Translations under genes and position numbers: made by a program
Part shown: in pieces, positions 33,006 to 41,827 of the stretch
Position numbering within the stretch: the stretch's first letter is position 1
Layout of the letters: the number at the start of each line of letters is the position of its first letter
Notes under the pieces: model-generated
Told to the model about the DNA's origin: nothing
Databases searched by the model: none
Seen by the model: only the letters and a program-made list of their open reading frames with translations
Origin: Paenibacillus taihuensis
GTDB lineage: Bacteria > Bacillota > Bacilli > Paenibacillales > Paenibacillaceae
Assembly (NCBI RefSeq): GCF_003386535.1
Contig: NZ_QTTN01000008.1
Span: 152,496-216,495, forward strand
Direction of reading: 5' to 3'
Length of the DNA: 64,000 nt

Positions 33006-33530
33006 GTGTCCTTACAAGGAAAAACAGTCATATGCTTGCTGGATGATGAATTCGAGGATTTGGAGCTGTGGTATCCGGTGTACCGCGTTCGCGAGGAAGG
33101 CGCTACAGTATTATACGCAGGACCGGAGAAGAACCGGACTCATATTGGAAAATACGGCGTTCCCGCTACAGCTGATCTTAGCTTCGACGATGTTGACGGC
33201 AGCCAAATCGACGGCCTGCTCGTTCCGGGCGGTTGGGCGCCGGACAAGCTTCGCCGTTATCCGAAGGTTCTGCAGCTTGTGAAGGAAATGGATGAGGCAG
33301 GCAAGCCGATCGGCCAAATCTGCCACGCGGGCTGGGTACTGATCTCGGCTAAAATCCTGCAAGGCCGCAAAGTCACTTCGACACCGGGCATTCGCGACGA
33401 TATGGAGAACGCAGGTGCGACTTGGATCGATGAGCCGGTTGTTGTGGACGGACATATTATCTCGGCACGTCGTCCGCCGGACCTTCCGCCATATGCGAAG
33501 GCGTTCGTGGATGCGCTGAAGAACGGATAA
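33006..33530 (+). CDS. DJ-1/PfpI family protein (YfkM-like)
   Basis: A 174-residue class I glutamine-amidotransferase-like protein. DDEFEDLELWYPVYRVREEG (about residues 13-32) and the nucleophile elbow GQICHAGWVLISA (about 104-116, Cys107-like) are the usual landmarks; DGLLVPGGWAPDKLR precedes it. Family members act as protein deglycase, protease or stress chaperones; the substrate is unknown. GTG at 33006 has AAGGAGG about 9 nt upstream; the ATG at 32988 overlaps that SD. Ended by a terminator shared with ptsI. Confidence 0.88.
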   Translation: MSLQGKTVICLLDDEFEDLELWYPVYRVREEGATVLYAGPEKNRTHIGKYGVPATADLSFDDVDGSQIDGLLVPGGWAPDKLRRYPKVLQLVKEMDEAGKPIGQICHAGWVLISAKILQGRKVTSTPGIRDDMENAGATWIDEPVVVDGHIISARRPPDLPPYAKAFVDALKNG

Positions 33531-33541
33531 GATGCATGATA

Positions 33542-33583
33542 AAAGGCGGCACCCTTGAAACTTGTTTCAAGGAGTGCCGCCTT
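33542..33583. terminator. Bidirectional terminator
   Basis: AAGGCGGCA-CCTTGAAAC pairs with GTTTCAAGG-TGCCGCCTT (one mismatched pair) between the convergent PfpI-like gene and ptsI. Confidence 0.82.
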
Positions 33584-33586
33584 CTT

Positions 33587-35380
33587 TTATTTCGTCATTT
33601 TCTCAGCTTGCTGCTGTTGTTGTTTTTCAATAGCCGGTGCTTCCTTCTTGCTTTCGCTTTCAATCCGAACAGCCATCGGTGACAGAATTTCGTGAACTTG
33701 CTTGCTTGTTCTGCACGCCATAATTTGCTCGAACAGATCTAGGCTTGCTTTCTGCGTTAGCGTGAGCAGCTTCTCCTTCACCGGCAAAATCGCTTGCGCC
33801 GACATGCTCAGCTCGTCAACGTCAAGCGCCAGCCAGATCGGGAGCGCCTTCAGATCGCCGGCCATTTCGCCGCAGACGCCGATGTGAATGCCTGCGCGCT
33901 TGGCCGCTTCGATCGTCAGCTTCAGCATCCGCAATACGGCAGGGTGGAATGGCTCATACATATACGAGATTTGCTCGTTCATCCGGTCTACTGCGAGCGT
34001 GAACTGAATGAGATCGTTCGTGCCGATGCTGAAGAAGTCCACTTCATCCGCCAGCATATCCGCGATAACGACGGCTGCTGGAAGCTCGATCATAATGCCG
34101 ACTTCGATCTTCTCCGAGAAGCCGATCCCTTCCTCGCGCAGCTCCTGCTTGCACTGCTCGAGCAGATTGTTCGCCGTACGAACCTCTTCCACCGATGAAA
34201 TCAGCGGATACATGATTTTCACATTCCCATAATAGCTCGCTCGCAATATCGCTCGAAGCTGCGTTTTGAACAAGGATGTCTTATCGAGGCAGATTCGGAT
34301 CGCCCGGTAGCCTAGGAACGGATTCTCTTCCTCCGGCAGCTCGAAGTAATCCAGTTGTTTATCTCCGCCGATATCGAGCGTACGAATAATCAGCGGCTTA
34401 TTATCGAGCTTCTCGGCAGCGCCGCGATAGACCTCATACTGCTCGTCTTCCCTCGGAAGCCTGCTGCGGTCCATATAGAGAAACTCGGTGCGGAACAGGC
34501 CGACGCCGCTCGTACCGCTCGCCAGCGCGACCTCCAGCTCCTTCAGCGAGCTAATGTTCGCGCTGAGCTCCAGCTCCTTGCCGTCCTTCGTCACTGGCTT
34601 CAAGCCGACGATGCCGCGCAGCTGCTGCTTCTTCTCCTGGTGGAGATGCTGCTTCGCGGTATACTGCTCCACGACTTGCTGCTCCGGTTCCATGATGACG
34701 ATGCCGAGCTCGCCGTCAATAACGAGCATATCGCCTGTCTGAATCGGCTCTTCCAGCTTCGACTCAATGCCGACCACGAGCGGAACGCCGAGCGCTCTCG
34801 CCATGATTGACGAATGCGAAGTCGTGCTTCCAGCCAGCGTTGCGATGCCGAGCACGTGATTCGGATTCAAATGCGCGAGCTGTGATGGAGACAATTCCTT
34901 CGCAATAAGGATGAACGGCTGCGTATCCGAGGGCAGCGTAATTTCCGGCGCTCCCAGCAGATGCTTGAGCAGCCGGTTGCCAACGTCCTTGATATCCAGC
35001 GCGCGTTCCTTCATATATTCATCATCAAGCAGGTCGAACATGGTGACGAAGTGATCAATTGCTTCTTTTACCGCCACCTCTGCCGCCTTATATTGCCGCT
35101 GGATAATGCCTTGAATTTCATTCATGAAGACGGGATCATCCAGAATGGCAATATGCGCGTCAAAGATACTGCTTTCCTCCGGGCCGACAACCTCGCGCAG
35201 CTCATCCTTCAAATGCTCGATTTCGACCTTGGAGGTGCGAATGCCTTCATATAAACGTTCAAATTCACGGGCCAAGTCGCCTACGTCGATCTTTTGCTCC
35301 GGTAGATCCCATTCCCAATTCGGCAGAACGAACGCCTTTCCGATTGCGATGCCTGGTGATGCCCCAATTCCTTGAATCAC
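33587..35380 (-). CDS. ptsI: PTS Enzyme I (phosphoenolpyruvate-protein phosphotransferase)
   Basis: A 597-residue Enzyme I. The phosphorylated His189 lies in LAGSTTSHSSIMARALGVP; the C-terminal PEP-binding barrel shows GVGLFRTEFLYMDR, IGTNDLIQFTLAVDRMNE and the active Cys in IGVCGEMAGD. It takes phosphate from PEP and passes it to HPr. The GTG start overlaps the stop of the upstream EIICBA gene (GTGA), with GGAGGGG upstream, so the two are translated together. The tail is Gln-rich (EKQQQQQAEKMTK). ptsH is absent from this operon, which is unusual; HPr must come from elsewhere. Confidence 0.95.
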   Translation of the reverse strand: MIQGIGASPGIAIGKAFVLPNWEWDLPEQKIDVGDLAREFERLYEGIRTSKVEIEHLKDELREVVGPEESSIFDAHIAILDDPVFMNEIQGIIQRQYKAAEVAVKEAIDHFVTMFDLLDDEYMKERALDIKDVGNRLLKHLLGAPEITLPSDTQPFILIAKELSPSQLAHLNPNHVLGIATLAGSTTSHSSIMARALGVPLVVGIESKLEEPIQTGDMLVIDGELGIVIMEPEQQVVEQYTAKQHLHQEKKQQLRGIVGLKPVTKDGKELELSANISSLKELEVALASGTSGVGLFRTEFLYMDRSRLPREDEQYEVYRGAAEKLDNKPLIIRTLDIGGDKQLDYFELPEEENPFLGYRAIRICLDKTSLFKTQLRAILRASYYGNVKIMYPLISSVEEVRTANNLLEQCKQELREEGIGFSEKIEVGIMIELPAAVVIADMLADEVDFFSIGTNDLIQFTLAVDRMNEQISYMYEPFHPAVLRMLKLTIEAAKRAGIHIGVCGEMAGDLKALPIWLALDVDELSMSAQAILPVKEKLLTLTQKASLDLFEQIMACRTSKQVHEILSPMAVRIESESKKEAPAIEKQQQQQAEKMTK

Positions 35381-37260
35381 GCTGTTTCCCCTCCACCGCT
35401 TCTCTCTTTTAGAACGACTGACATGACGGAAGCTTGACCCTTCTTAACCCCTTTGAACGGGGCGAAGCTCCAGGAGCTGACAAGATCCGAATTGGTAATA
35501 ACCATAGGAGTCGCAAGCGACTTGCTTCCTTTGCGGACTTTCTGCATATCAAACGTAATGAGCAGCTGGCCCGGCTTCACCTGATCGCCTTCCTGCACGA
35601 CCGCTTCAAAGCCCTGCCCCTTCAGCTGCGATGTATCGATACCAATGTGCAGCAGTACTTCAAGCCCTTCGGCCGTCCGAATGCCGATCGCATGCTTGGT
35701 CGGGTAAATATGAATGATTTTGCCCGTTACCGGGGATACGAGCTCTCCCTTATCCGGCATGAAAGCTACGCCGTCACCGACGAGCTTGCCGGAGAAGATC
35801 GGGTCAGGCACTTCCGAGATCGGCATCATTCGACCCTGCATCGGCGCGCTGAATAGTACCCTAGATATATCTCTTCGGATCGCCTTGTCCATTTCCTCCC
35901 GTATGAGCTCGGAATAGGTGCCGAAAACGATCTGAACGTTGCCGCCGCCCAGCCGGATAACGCCAGCCGCGCCCAGGTGGCGAAGCGCATTAATGTCAAT
36001 GAGCTTGTCGCTGGACACCTTCAGACGAAGCCTCGTAATACAAGCTTCCATCTGCACGATGTTCTCTTTGCCGCCAATTGCTTGCAGGATAAGCGGCGCG
36101 CGATATGGAATATCGCCTGCCCATTCATCGAGCGGCGAGCCTTCCTCGCGGCCTGGCGTCGGAATTTGGAACCGATGGATCGCCCATCGGAACATTACAT
36201 AATAGAGCAGTCCGAATAAGAGGCCGATCGGGATAAGCAGCCAGCCTCGGGTAGCGAGATGCTCATTAATTAAGAAATCGATCGCTCCTGCCGAGAACGA
36301 GAAGCCATGCCGGATGCCTAGCTCGTAGGTAACCCACATCATCGCACCGGAGAGAAGCGCATGGATAACGAACAGATAAGGCGCTACAAATAGAAACGCA
36401 AATTCGATCGGTTCGGTCACGCCAGTAAGAAAAGAAGACAACGCGGCGATCATAAACGTCTTGCGGATCTTCGGCTTCAAGTCTTCACGTGCCTCATGAA
36501 TAATGGCAAATGCAATCGCAGGCAGCGCGAACATCATCGTCGGGTACAAGCCTGCCATATAGCCGCCCGCTGTCGGATCTCCTGCGAAGAACCGAGGCAA
36601 ATCGCCGAACACGACTGAGCCATCTCCAGACGTATAACCTCCAACTTGGAACCAGAATACATGGCTGACGAGATGGTGCAAACCGAAAACAACGAGGATA
36701 CGCAATACGAAGCCGAACAGGAAGACGCCGAAGCCTCCGCCTGATTCGATGACGTCGCCCAGCTCCATCAGACCGTTATGTATGTATGGCGCGATCTGGA
36801 CCATCACGATTGCCAGCAGCGTGGAGAACACGCTTACCGCAAGCGGGATAAACCTCGGCCCGCCGAAAAATTGTATATATTCCGGGAACTTGATCGACTT
36901 AAACCGTTCATTAAATATACTGGTGACAATCCCGATAAGTACGCCGGTCAGCACCGTTGGTTCGAGCTCATAGTGGCTCGCGTTAATGACGCTTGTATAA
37001 ATAAACATGCCTGCTATTGCGGCGAGGCCTGCGGTTAGCGCGTTACTGGTCATGCCCATCGCGATGCCAAATGCAAACAAATACGGCAAGTACGCGAACA
37101 GCGCGTGGCCTGCTATTTGCAGATGGGTCTGCATATCGGGCAATCCTATCGATGCCCATGGCAGCGCGCTAAGGCTAAGGAAAATAGCGGCGCCGGGCAG
37201 CACGATCGTCGGCAGCATCAATGATCGGCCAAGCTGCTGCAGGTGACCCATTATGTTCAT
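35377..37260 (-). CDS. PTS EIICBA transporter, glucose/N-acetylglucosamine family
   Basis: A 627-residue fusion. Residues 1-365 are the EIIC membrane domain (GLHHLVSHVFWFQVGGYTSG, then TGVTEPIEFAFLFVAP). EIIB follows with the phosphorylated Cys407 in VQMEACITRLRLKV, and EIIA ends the protein with His538 in GLEVLLHIGIDTSQL. It imports and phosphorylates a sugar; the EIIC sequence looks closer to N-acetylglucosamine (NagE/NagP) than to classical glucose carriers, but specificity is uncertain. ATG at 37260 has AAGGAGG 6 nt upstream. It overlaps ptsI by 4 bp. The promoter carries a cre-like site, so CcpA control is likely. Confidence 0.88.
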   Translation of the reverse strand: MNIMGHLQQLGRSLMLPTIVLPGAAIFLSLSALPWASIGLPDMQTHLQIAGHALFAYLPYLFAFGIAMGMTSNALTAGLAAIAGMFIYTSVINASHYELEPTVLTGVLIGIVTSIFNERFKSIKFPEYIQFFGGPRFIPLAVSVFSTLLAIVMVQIAPYIHNGLMELGDVIESGGGFGVFLFGFVLRILVVFGLHHLVSHVFWFQVGGYTSGDGSVVFGDLPRFFAGDPTAGGYMAGLYPTMMFALPAIAFAIIHEAREDLKPKIRKTFMIAALSSFLTGVTEPIEFAFLFVAPYLFVIHALLSGAMMWVTYELGIRHGFSFSAGAIDFLINEHLATRGWLLIPIGLLFGLLYYVMFRWAIHRFQIPTPGREEGSPLDEWAGDIPYRAPLILQAIGGKENIVQMEACITRLRLKVSSDKLIDINALRHLGAAGVIRLGGGNVQIVFGTYSELIREEMDKAIRRDISRVLFSAPMQGRMMPISEVPDPIFSGKLVGDGVAFMPDKGELVSPVTGKIIHIYPTKHAIGIRTAEGLEVLLHIGIDTSQLKGQGFEAVVQEGDQVKPGQLLITFDMQKVRKGSKSLATPMVITNSDLVSSWSFAPFKGVKKGQASVMSVVLKERSGGGETA

Positions 37261-37301
37261 AAGCTGCCTCCTTAGTTTCATTGCGAAGTTTTATACTCTT
37301 G

Positions 37302-37330
37302 ATCGTAAGCGTTCCCATCGTCTTTGTCAA
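37302..37330 (-). promoter_or_regulatory. Promoter of the EIICBA-ptsI operon with overlapping cre-like site
   Basis: On the minus strand TTGACA (37330-37325), 17 nt, TACGAT (37307-37302). ATGGGAACGCTTACGA (37318-37303) fits WTGNNARCGNWWWCAW at all but one position and covers the spacer and -10, so CcpA binding would block RNA polymerase. Confidence 0.62.
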
Positions 37331-37334
37331 AATA

Positions 37335-37362
37335 AAAGACGGACCGCGATGGTCCGCCTTTT
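37335..37362 (-). terminator. Terminator of the CoA-binding protein gene
   Basis: CGGAC and GTCCG stem (part of AGGCGGACC...GGTCCGTCT on the minus strand), followed by TTTTATTTTG. Confidence 0.6.
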
Positions 37363-37391
37363 TCGTTTTGAATAGGCTAAACGAAAGGCCC

Positions 37392-37826
37392 TTATTGCTT
37401 CGATTTCCCATTCGGCAGCAGGATGGAATCCTCTACTTTAATACAGCGATCCATGATGAGCTGCATGCCTGCACGCTCTGCAATGGCAGCGACCTCGTCA
37501 TTGTGGATGCCGAGCTGCAGCCAGAGCGTCTTGGCGCCGATCTCGGCTGCTTCTTCAGCAACAGGAGGCGTATGCTCGCTGCGGCGGAAGACATTCACGA
37601 TATCAACCGGGAACGGGATATCTTTGAGCGAGGCGTAACTCTTCTCGCCAAGAATCTCCGTCGCGTTCGGATTGACCGGAATGATCCGGTAGCCCTTCGC
37701 TTTCATCGCTTCGGACACCATATAGGAGGTGCGATCCGGCTTGTCGGATAAACCGACGACAGCTACGGTTGTCGTCTCTTCGAGAATGCGTTTGATTTCA
37801 TCGCGTGAAGGATTAGTAAAAGCCAT
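37392..37826 (-). CDS. CoA-binding protein (YccU-like)
   Basis: A 144-residue Rossmann protein of the CoA_binding_2 family. TTTVAVVGLSDKPDRTSYMV (about residues 18-37) is the nucleotide-binding start, and KTLWLQLGIHNDEV with the MDRCIKVEDSI end follow. Small proteins of this type bind CoA or a related nucleotide; no reaction is established. It lies 60 bp downstream of aroA on the same strand and may be its last co-transcribed gene. No signal or membrane segment. Confidence 0.88.
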   Translation of the reverse strand: MAFTNPSRDEIKRILEETTTVAVVGLSDKPDRTSYMVSEAMKAKGYRIIPVNPNATEILGEKSYASLKDIPFPVDIVNVFRRSEHTPPVAEEAAEIGAKTLWLQLGIHNDEVAAIAERAGMQLIMDRCIKVEDSILLPNGKSKQ

Positions 37827-37885
37827 GTGAATACCATCCCTTCTTCTATTGATTACCCGTATAGCCTGCTTAGTCAGCCTGTTTC

Positions 37886-39178
37886 CTATTCAATCCATTC
37901 CACATTCGCGCCGAGCGCCTTCAGATGGTCGAAGAAGATCGGATACGACTTCGCCACATGATGCGCGTCGCGGATACGAAGCGGCTGCTTCGCGCGAAGA
38001 CCAACGACCGTGAGCGCCATAATGACGCGGTGGTCATAATGCGCGTTGATCTCAACGCCGCCTTCAACGCCTTCCGGACGGCCGTGAACGATAATTTCGC
38101 TTTGGCGCTCTTCTACGTTCGCGCCCGCTTTGCGAAGCTCGTTCAAGTAGTCCGTAATTCGATCGCACTCCTTGTAACGGAGGTTCTCGACGTCATAGAA
38201 ACGGGAGGTGCCATCTGCGAATACAGCAGCCGCAACCATTGCGAGAACGGCATCCGTTGCCTTGTCGCCGTCGAATTCGACTGCTTTCAGCTTGCCGTTT
38301 CCCTTCACGTGCACAATGCCGTCTTTATGCGTGAGCGGTACTTCCATCATACGAAGCACGTCGACGATTGCGCGTTCGCCTTGCTTACTGTTCTCTTCCA
38401 GGCGGTGAAGGATCACATCGGACTCCGTTACTGCAGCAGCTGCGAGCACAGCCGCAGAGCCTGGGTAGTCGCCTTGAACAACATATTTCTTCGCGAGGTA
38501 CTTCTGGCCGCCTTTTACCTTATAATACATAAGGTCTTCGGTCGCTTCGATGACGATCCCGGCTTGCTCCAGCACTTCGAGCGTTTGACCGACAACCACT
38601 TTGGATTTGAGATCATGAAGCACTTCGATCTCGCTGTCTTCTTCAAGTAGCGGGGTCAAGAACAGCAGTGCGCTCAGGAACTGCGAGCTGACATTGCCGC
38701 TCACCTGAATTTTACCACCTTTGGCTTGTCCGCCGCGAATCGTAATCGGCAGTCTGCCGTTGTTGTGCTGTACGTCAACGCCGATCTGGCCAAGAGCATC
38801 AATCAGATCATCATGCGGACGTTTGCCGAGCGAGTCCGGATAGCGGTTAATGAACGTTACATCCGGAGCAAGCGCCGCGATGGCCATCAAGAAACGAAGC
38901 ACCGCGCCTGCATTGCCAACATCAAGCTCTTTCACGTCTTTCGGATTACGGCCAAAGCCGGTAATCGTGATCTTCTCTTCATCTTCTTCAATGACAGCAC
39001 CGAGATCGCTGATACAGCGGCGCATCGCATCACTGTCTTCACTGTGAGCCGGGTAGTAAATCGTGCTCGTGCCTTCCGCCAGTGCAGCTACAAGCAGGTA
39101 ACGTGTCGTATAGTTCTTGGAAGATAGAGCTTGCAGCTCGCCATGCAGTCTTGGTGTTGGGGTTACGCGTACATCCAT
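37886..39178 (-). CDS. aroA: EPSP synthase (3-phosphoshikimate 1-carboxyvinyltransferase), divergent
   Basis: A 430-residue two-domain enolpyruvyl transferase. Landmarks are SSKNYTTRYLLVAALAEG (residues 19-36, catalytic Lys21), the phosphate loop DVGNAGAVLRFLMA (about 85-98), GNVSSQFLSALLFL, YKECDRITDYL, HYDHRVIMAL and VAKSYPIFFDHL. It joins shikimate-3-phosphate and PEP in aromatic amino-acid synthesis. The usual K-S-x-S-x-R is K-N-Y-T-T-R here, and the 'LGNAGTxxRP' loop lacks the Thr and Pro, so this copy departs from the common classes. It precedes aroK-type genes on the same strand with a 34-bp gap. I know no closer subfamily by name. Confidence 0.88.
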   Translation of the reverse strand: MDVRVTPTPRLHGELQALSSKNYTTRYLLVAALAEGTSTIYYPAHSEDSDAMRRCISDLGAVIEEDEEKITITGFGRNPKDVKELDVGNAGAVLRFLMAIAALAPDVTFINRYPDSLGKRPHDDLIDALGQIGVDVQHNNGRLPITIRGGQAKGGKIQVSGNVSSQFLSALLFLTPLLEEDSEIEVLHDLKSKVVVGQTLEVLEQAGIVIEATEDLMYYKVKGGQKYLAKKYVVQGDYPGSAAVLAAAAVTESDVILHRLEENSKQGERAIVDVLRMMEVPLTHKDGIVHVKGNGKLKAVEFDGDKATDAVLAMVAAAVFADGTSRFYDVENLRYKECDRITDYLNELRKAGANVEERQSEIIVHGRPEGVEGGVEINAHYDHRVIMALTVVGLRAKQPLRIRDAHHVAKSYPIFFDHLKALGANVEWIE

Positions 39179-39212
39179 CGTAAAAGTCGTCTCCTTTATG
39201 TAGGTGTAAGTG

Positions 39213-39740
39213 TTAAAATCGCTGTTTCAAGCCTTGCTCGATTAGATCGACTACTTCTTGCACCGTGAGATGCGTGGTATCAATGGCCAGATGGGCAAAA
39301 TCATACGCGTGCTTCCGGTCCTCAAGCAGCTTGTACACCCGGCCAGCAACATCGCCTTGCAGCAGCGGACGGTCCGGGTCTTGACTGACACGTGCGATAA
39401 TCTGCTCCGGGTCTGCTTTCAGCGCGACCACGAAGCTGCCTTCGAGCATCAGCTTCCGATTGCGCTCAGCCAGTACGGCACCTCCGCCAGTTGCGATGAC
39501 GAGCGGTTCTGTACGTTCAATGACGTCAGCAAGCGCTGCGGTTTCAGCTGCGCGGAACTCCGACTCGCCACGTGATGCGAAGATATCGGGAATCGAGGCG
39601 CATTCTCGCCGGACGATCTCGGCATCAACATCGATGGCGCTGCAGTTCAGACGCGCCGCAAGCTCCCTGCTGACCGTCGATTTGCCTGTGCCCATAAACC
39701 CGATCAGGGCTACATGCCCGCTCGGCTTTTCCTTGCTCAC
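39213..39740 (-). CDS. aroK: Shikimate kinase
   Basis: A 175-residue P-loop kinase. GHVALIGFMGTGKSTVSREL (residues 8-27) is the Walker A region; DVDAEIVRR (about 38) binds shikimate, ATGGGAV (about 85) and DRPLLQGD-like lid residues complete it. It makes shikimate-3-phosphate for the EPSP synthase encoded next door. The GTG at 39740 has GGGGAAGG 8 nt upstream and gives the normal length; the longer frame to 39782 has no SD. Transcribed just before aroA, so the two pathway steps are likely co-expressed. Confidence 0.92.
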   Translation of the reverse strand: MSKEKPSGHVALIGFMGTGKSTVSRELAARLNCSAIDVDAEIVRRECASIPDIFASRGESEFRAAETAALADVIERTEPLVIATGGGAVLAERNRKLMLEGSFVVALKADPEQIIARVSQDPDRPLLQGDVAGRVYKLLEDRKHAYDFAHLAIDTTHLTVQEVVDLIEQGLKQRF

Positions 39741-39900
39741 TTGAAACACCTTCCCCTGCCTTTTGAAAGCGTAATCCTGCATTCAAAAACATTTCCCACG
39801 ATTATACCATTATTCAAGAATATCGGGTATAAAAAAGTTCATTTTACCGTAGAGTTGATAGTACTAAGTAGCTCACATTTTTATATGAGGAGTGACATGA

Positions 39901-40206
39901 GTGATGGCTGCATTCCCCGAACCCTTCTCCGTGCAGTATCGAGTGAATCGCATCTTTAATCCGGATTATCCGCTCTCATCCGACGACGTTATATGGACAC
40001 TTGAGTTTATGAAAAAGAAAGTGGCTGATGAAGCGCCTGAATTGCTCAGTCTCCCCCAGCCACTTCTATTAAAGAAATTTCAAAGCTTCGCCGAAGCATC
40101 ATTGCTCCTGCTTAAGCAGCGCAGCGGCTGCGGCGGCGTTGAAGCCGACCGGATGCGCCGCTGTCTGCAAGAAGTCATAACAGGTCTTAAGATTGAATCC
40201 AATTGA
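39901..40206 (+). CDS. Hypothetical protein overlapping the 3' end of gnd
   Basis: The 101-residue product is not recognised. It starts at GTG 39901 (GAGGAG 8 nt upstream, followed at once by ATG). It has an aromatic N-terminus ([20 protein letters not shown]), a helical middle ([20 protein letters not shown]) and a Cys pair late ([15 protein letters not shown]). No membrane segment. The last 20 bp overlap the stop of the convergent gnd gene. Codon use and SD make it likely to be real. It may be a small Paenibacillus-specific protein. Confidence 0.68.
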   Translation: MMAAFPEPFSVQYRVNRIFNPDYPLSSDDVIWTLEFMKKKVADEAPELLSLPQPLLLKKFQSFAEASLLLLKQRSGCGGVEADRMRRCLQEVITGLKIESN

Positions 40207-41599
40207 AGTGGAAAGTGCCTTCTTTGTCCACACGTTTGAACGTGTGAGCACCGAAGTAGTCGCGCTGCGCTTGCAGCAGGTTCGCAGGCAGACGCTCCGT
40301 ACGGTAGCTGTCATAGTAGGACAGCGCGCTTGCGAATGCCGGTACCGGAATACCTTGCGTAACCGCAGTTGCGACTACTTCACGCCATGCGCCTTGGTAC
40401 GATTCCACGATTTCTTGGAAGTAGCTGTCAAGCAGCAGGTTTGTCAGGCCGGCGTTGCGATCGTATGCGTCTTTGATGTTTTGCAGGAAGCCTGCACGGA
40501 TGATGCAGCCGCCGCGGAAGATCATCGCGATGTCGCCGTAACGCAGGTTCCAGCCGTACTCGTCGCTTGCTGCGCGCATTTGAGCGAAGCCTTGTGCGTA
40601 CGAGCAAATTTTGCTTGCGAACAATGCTTTGCGAACAGCCTCGATGAATGCCGCTTTATCGCCTTGGTAAGGAGCCGATTGCGGTCCTTTCAGAAGCTTG
40701 CTAGCTGCAACGCGCTCATCCTTCAAAGCGGACAAGAAACGGGAGAATACCGATTCCGTAATGATCGACAGCGGTACGCCAAGATCGAGCGAGCTTTGGC
40801 TTGTCCATTTGCCTGTACCCTTCTGGCCAGCGGAGTCGAGGATTACGTCAACCATTGGCTTGCCAGTTTCTTGATCGTATTTCGAGAAGATGTCAGCCGT
40901 AATTTCAATCAGGTAGCTGTCAAGCTCGCCTTTGTTCCACTCCGTGAAGATGGAGTGCAGCTCCTCTGTGCTTACGCCGAGAACACGGTTCAACAGGTCG
41001 TACGCTTCGCAGATCAGCTGCATGTCGCCGTACTCAATACCGTTGTGAACCATTTTCACGTAGTGGCCTGCACCGTCTGGACCGATATATGTGCAGCAAG
41101 CATCGTCGCCGACTTTAGCGGAGATTGCTGTCAGAATTGGCTCAACCAATTTATAGGCAGACTCTTGACCGCCAGGCATGATGGACGGTCCTTTCAGCGC
41201 GCCTTCTTCACCGCCGGAAACGCCAGTGCCGATGAAGCGGAAGCCTTTCTCTTCAAGCGCTTTGCTGCGGCGAACCGTATCAGGGAAGTACGCGTTGCCG
41301 CCGTCAATGATGATGTCGCCTTCGGAAAGGTGAGGTACGAGCGCGTCGATCGTTGCATCAGTACCTGCGCCTGCTTGTACCATGATTAGAATTTTGCGCG
41401 GAACTTCAAGGGAAGCCACGAACTCTTCGATTGTGTATGTACCGAAGAGGTTTTTGCCAGCCGATTCTTTGAGCAGATCGTCTGTTTTCTCACGGGAACG
41501 GTTGTAAACCGATACTGTAAATCCTCTGCTTTCGATGTTCAATGCAAGGTTCTTGCCCATGACCGCAAGGCCGATAACGCCGATTTGCTGTTTAGACAT
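40187..41599 (-). CDS. gnd: 6-phosphogluconate dehydrogenase, decarboxylating
   Basis: A 470-residue enzyme of the oxidative pentose phosphate pathway. The NADP-binding start [20 protein letters not shown] (residues 6-25) is followed by [12 protein letters not shown], then the 6-phosphogluconate site [14 protein letters not shown] (about 257-270) with catalytic Lys. Helical C-terminal domain intact. It oxidises 6-phosphogluconate to ribulose-5-phosphate, CO2 and NADPH. ATG at 41599 with GGAG 7 nt upstream is preferred to a frame reaching 41614. It has high-expression-type codon use. Its 3' end overlaps a small convergent gene by 20 bp. Confidence 0.96.
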   Translation of the reverse strand: MSKQQIGVIGLAVMGKNLALNIESRGFTVSVYNRSREKTDDLLKESAGKNLFGTYTIEEFVASLEVPRKILIMVQAGAGTDATIDALVPHLSEGDIIIDGGNAYFPDTVRRSKALEEKGFRFIGTGVSGGEEGALKGPSIMPGGQESAYKLVEPILTAISAKVGDDACCTYIGPDGAGHYVKMVHNGIEYGDMQLICEAYDLLNRVLGVSTEELHSIFTEWNKGELDSYLIEITADIFSKYDQETGKPMVDVILDSAGQKGTGKWTSQSSLDLGVPLSIITESVFSRFLSALKDERVAASKLLKGPQSAPYQGDKAAFIEAVRKALFASKICSYAQGFAQMRAASDEYGWNLRYGDIAMIFRGGCIIRAGFLQNIKDAYDRNAGLTNLLLDSYFQEIVESYQGAWREVVATAVTQGIPVPAFASALSYYDSYRTERLPANLLQAQRDYFGAHTFKRVDKEGTFHFNWIQS

Positions 41600-41765
41600 A
41601 TGGGAGCTCCACACCTTTTCTCTTTAATAGTAATAACAGTTGCACTGCACTGCTTTAATGCAGTTCACGCATACAATACTCCTATTTTACTCTTTTTAAC
41701 CGGGAATGAAAACCATGTCACCTATAAAAATTGTCGATGACCGTACGAAAGTATCGACATAATCA

Positions 41766-41806
41766 AAATAAACCCCCGGGTCGCTTGCGCTCCGGAGGTT
41801 TATTCG
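41766..41806 (-). terminator. Terminator of the unknown gene 41828-42424
   Basis: AAACC-CCG pairs with CGG-GGTTT around a GC-rich loop; the minus strand continues TTTATTTTG. Moderately strong. Confidence 0.65.
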
Positions 41807-41827
41807 CGTGCATGAATCTTGGCTATA

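Noticed and set aside
40193..41389. 398-codon + strand frame opposite gnd
   Set aside because: Shadow of a highly biased gene; sequence is Cys/Val/Arg-rich with no domain.
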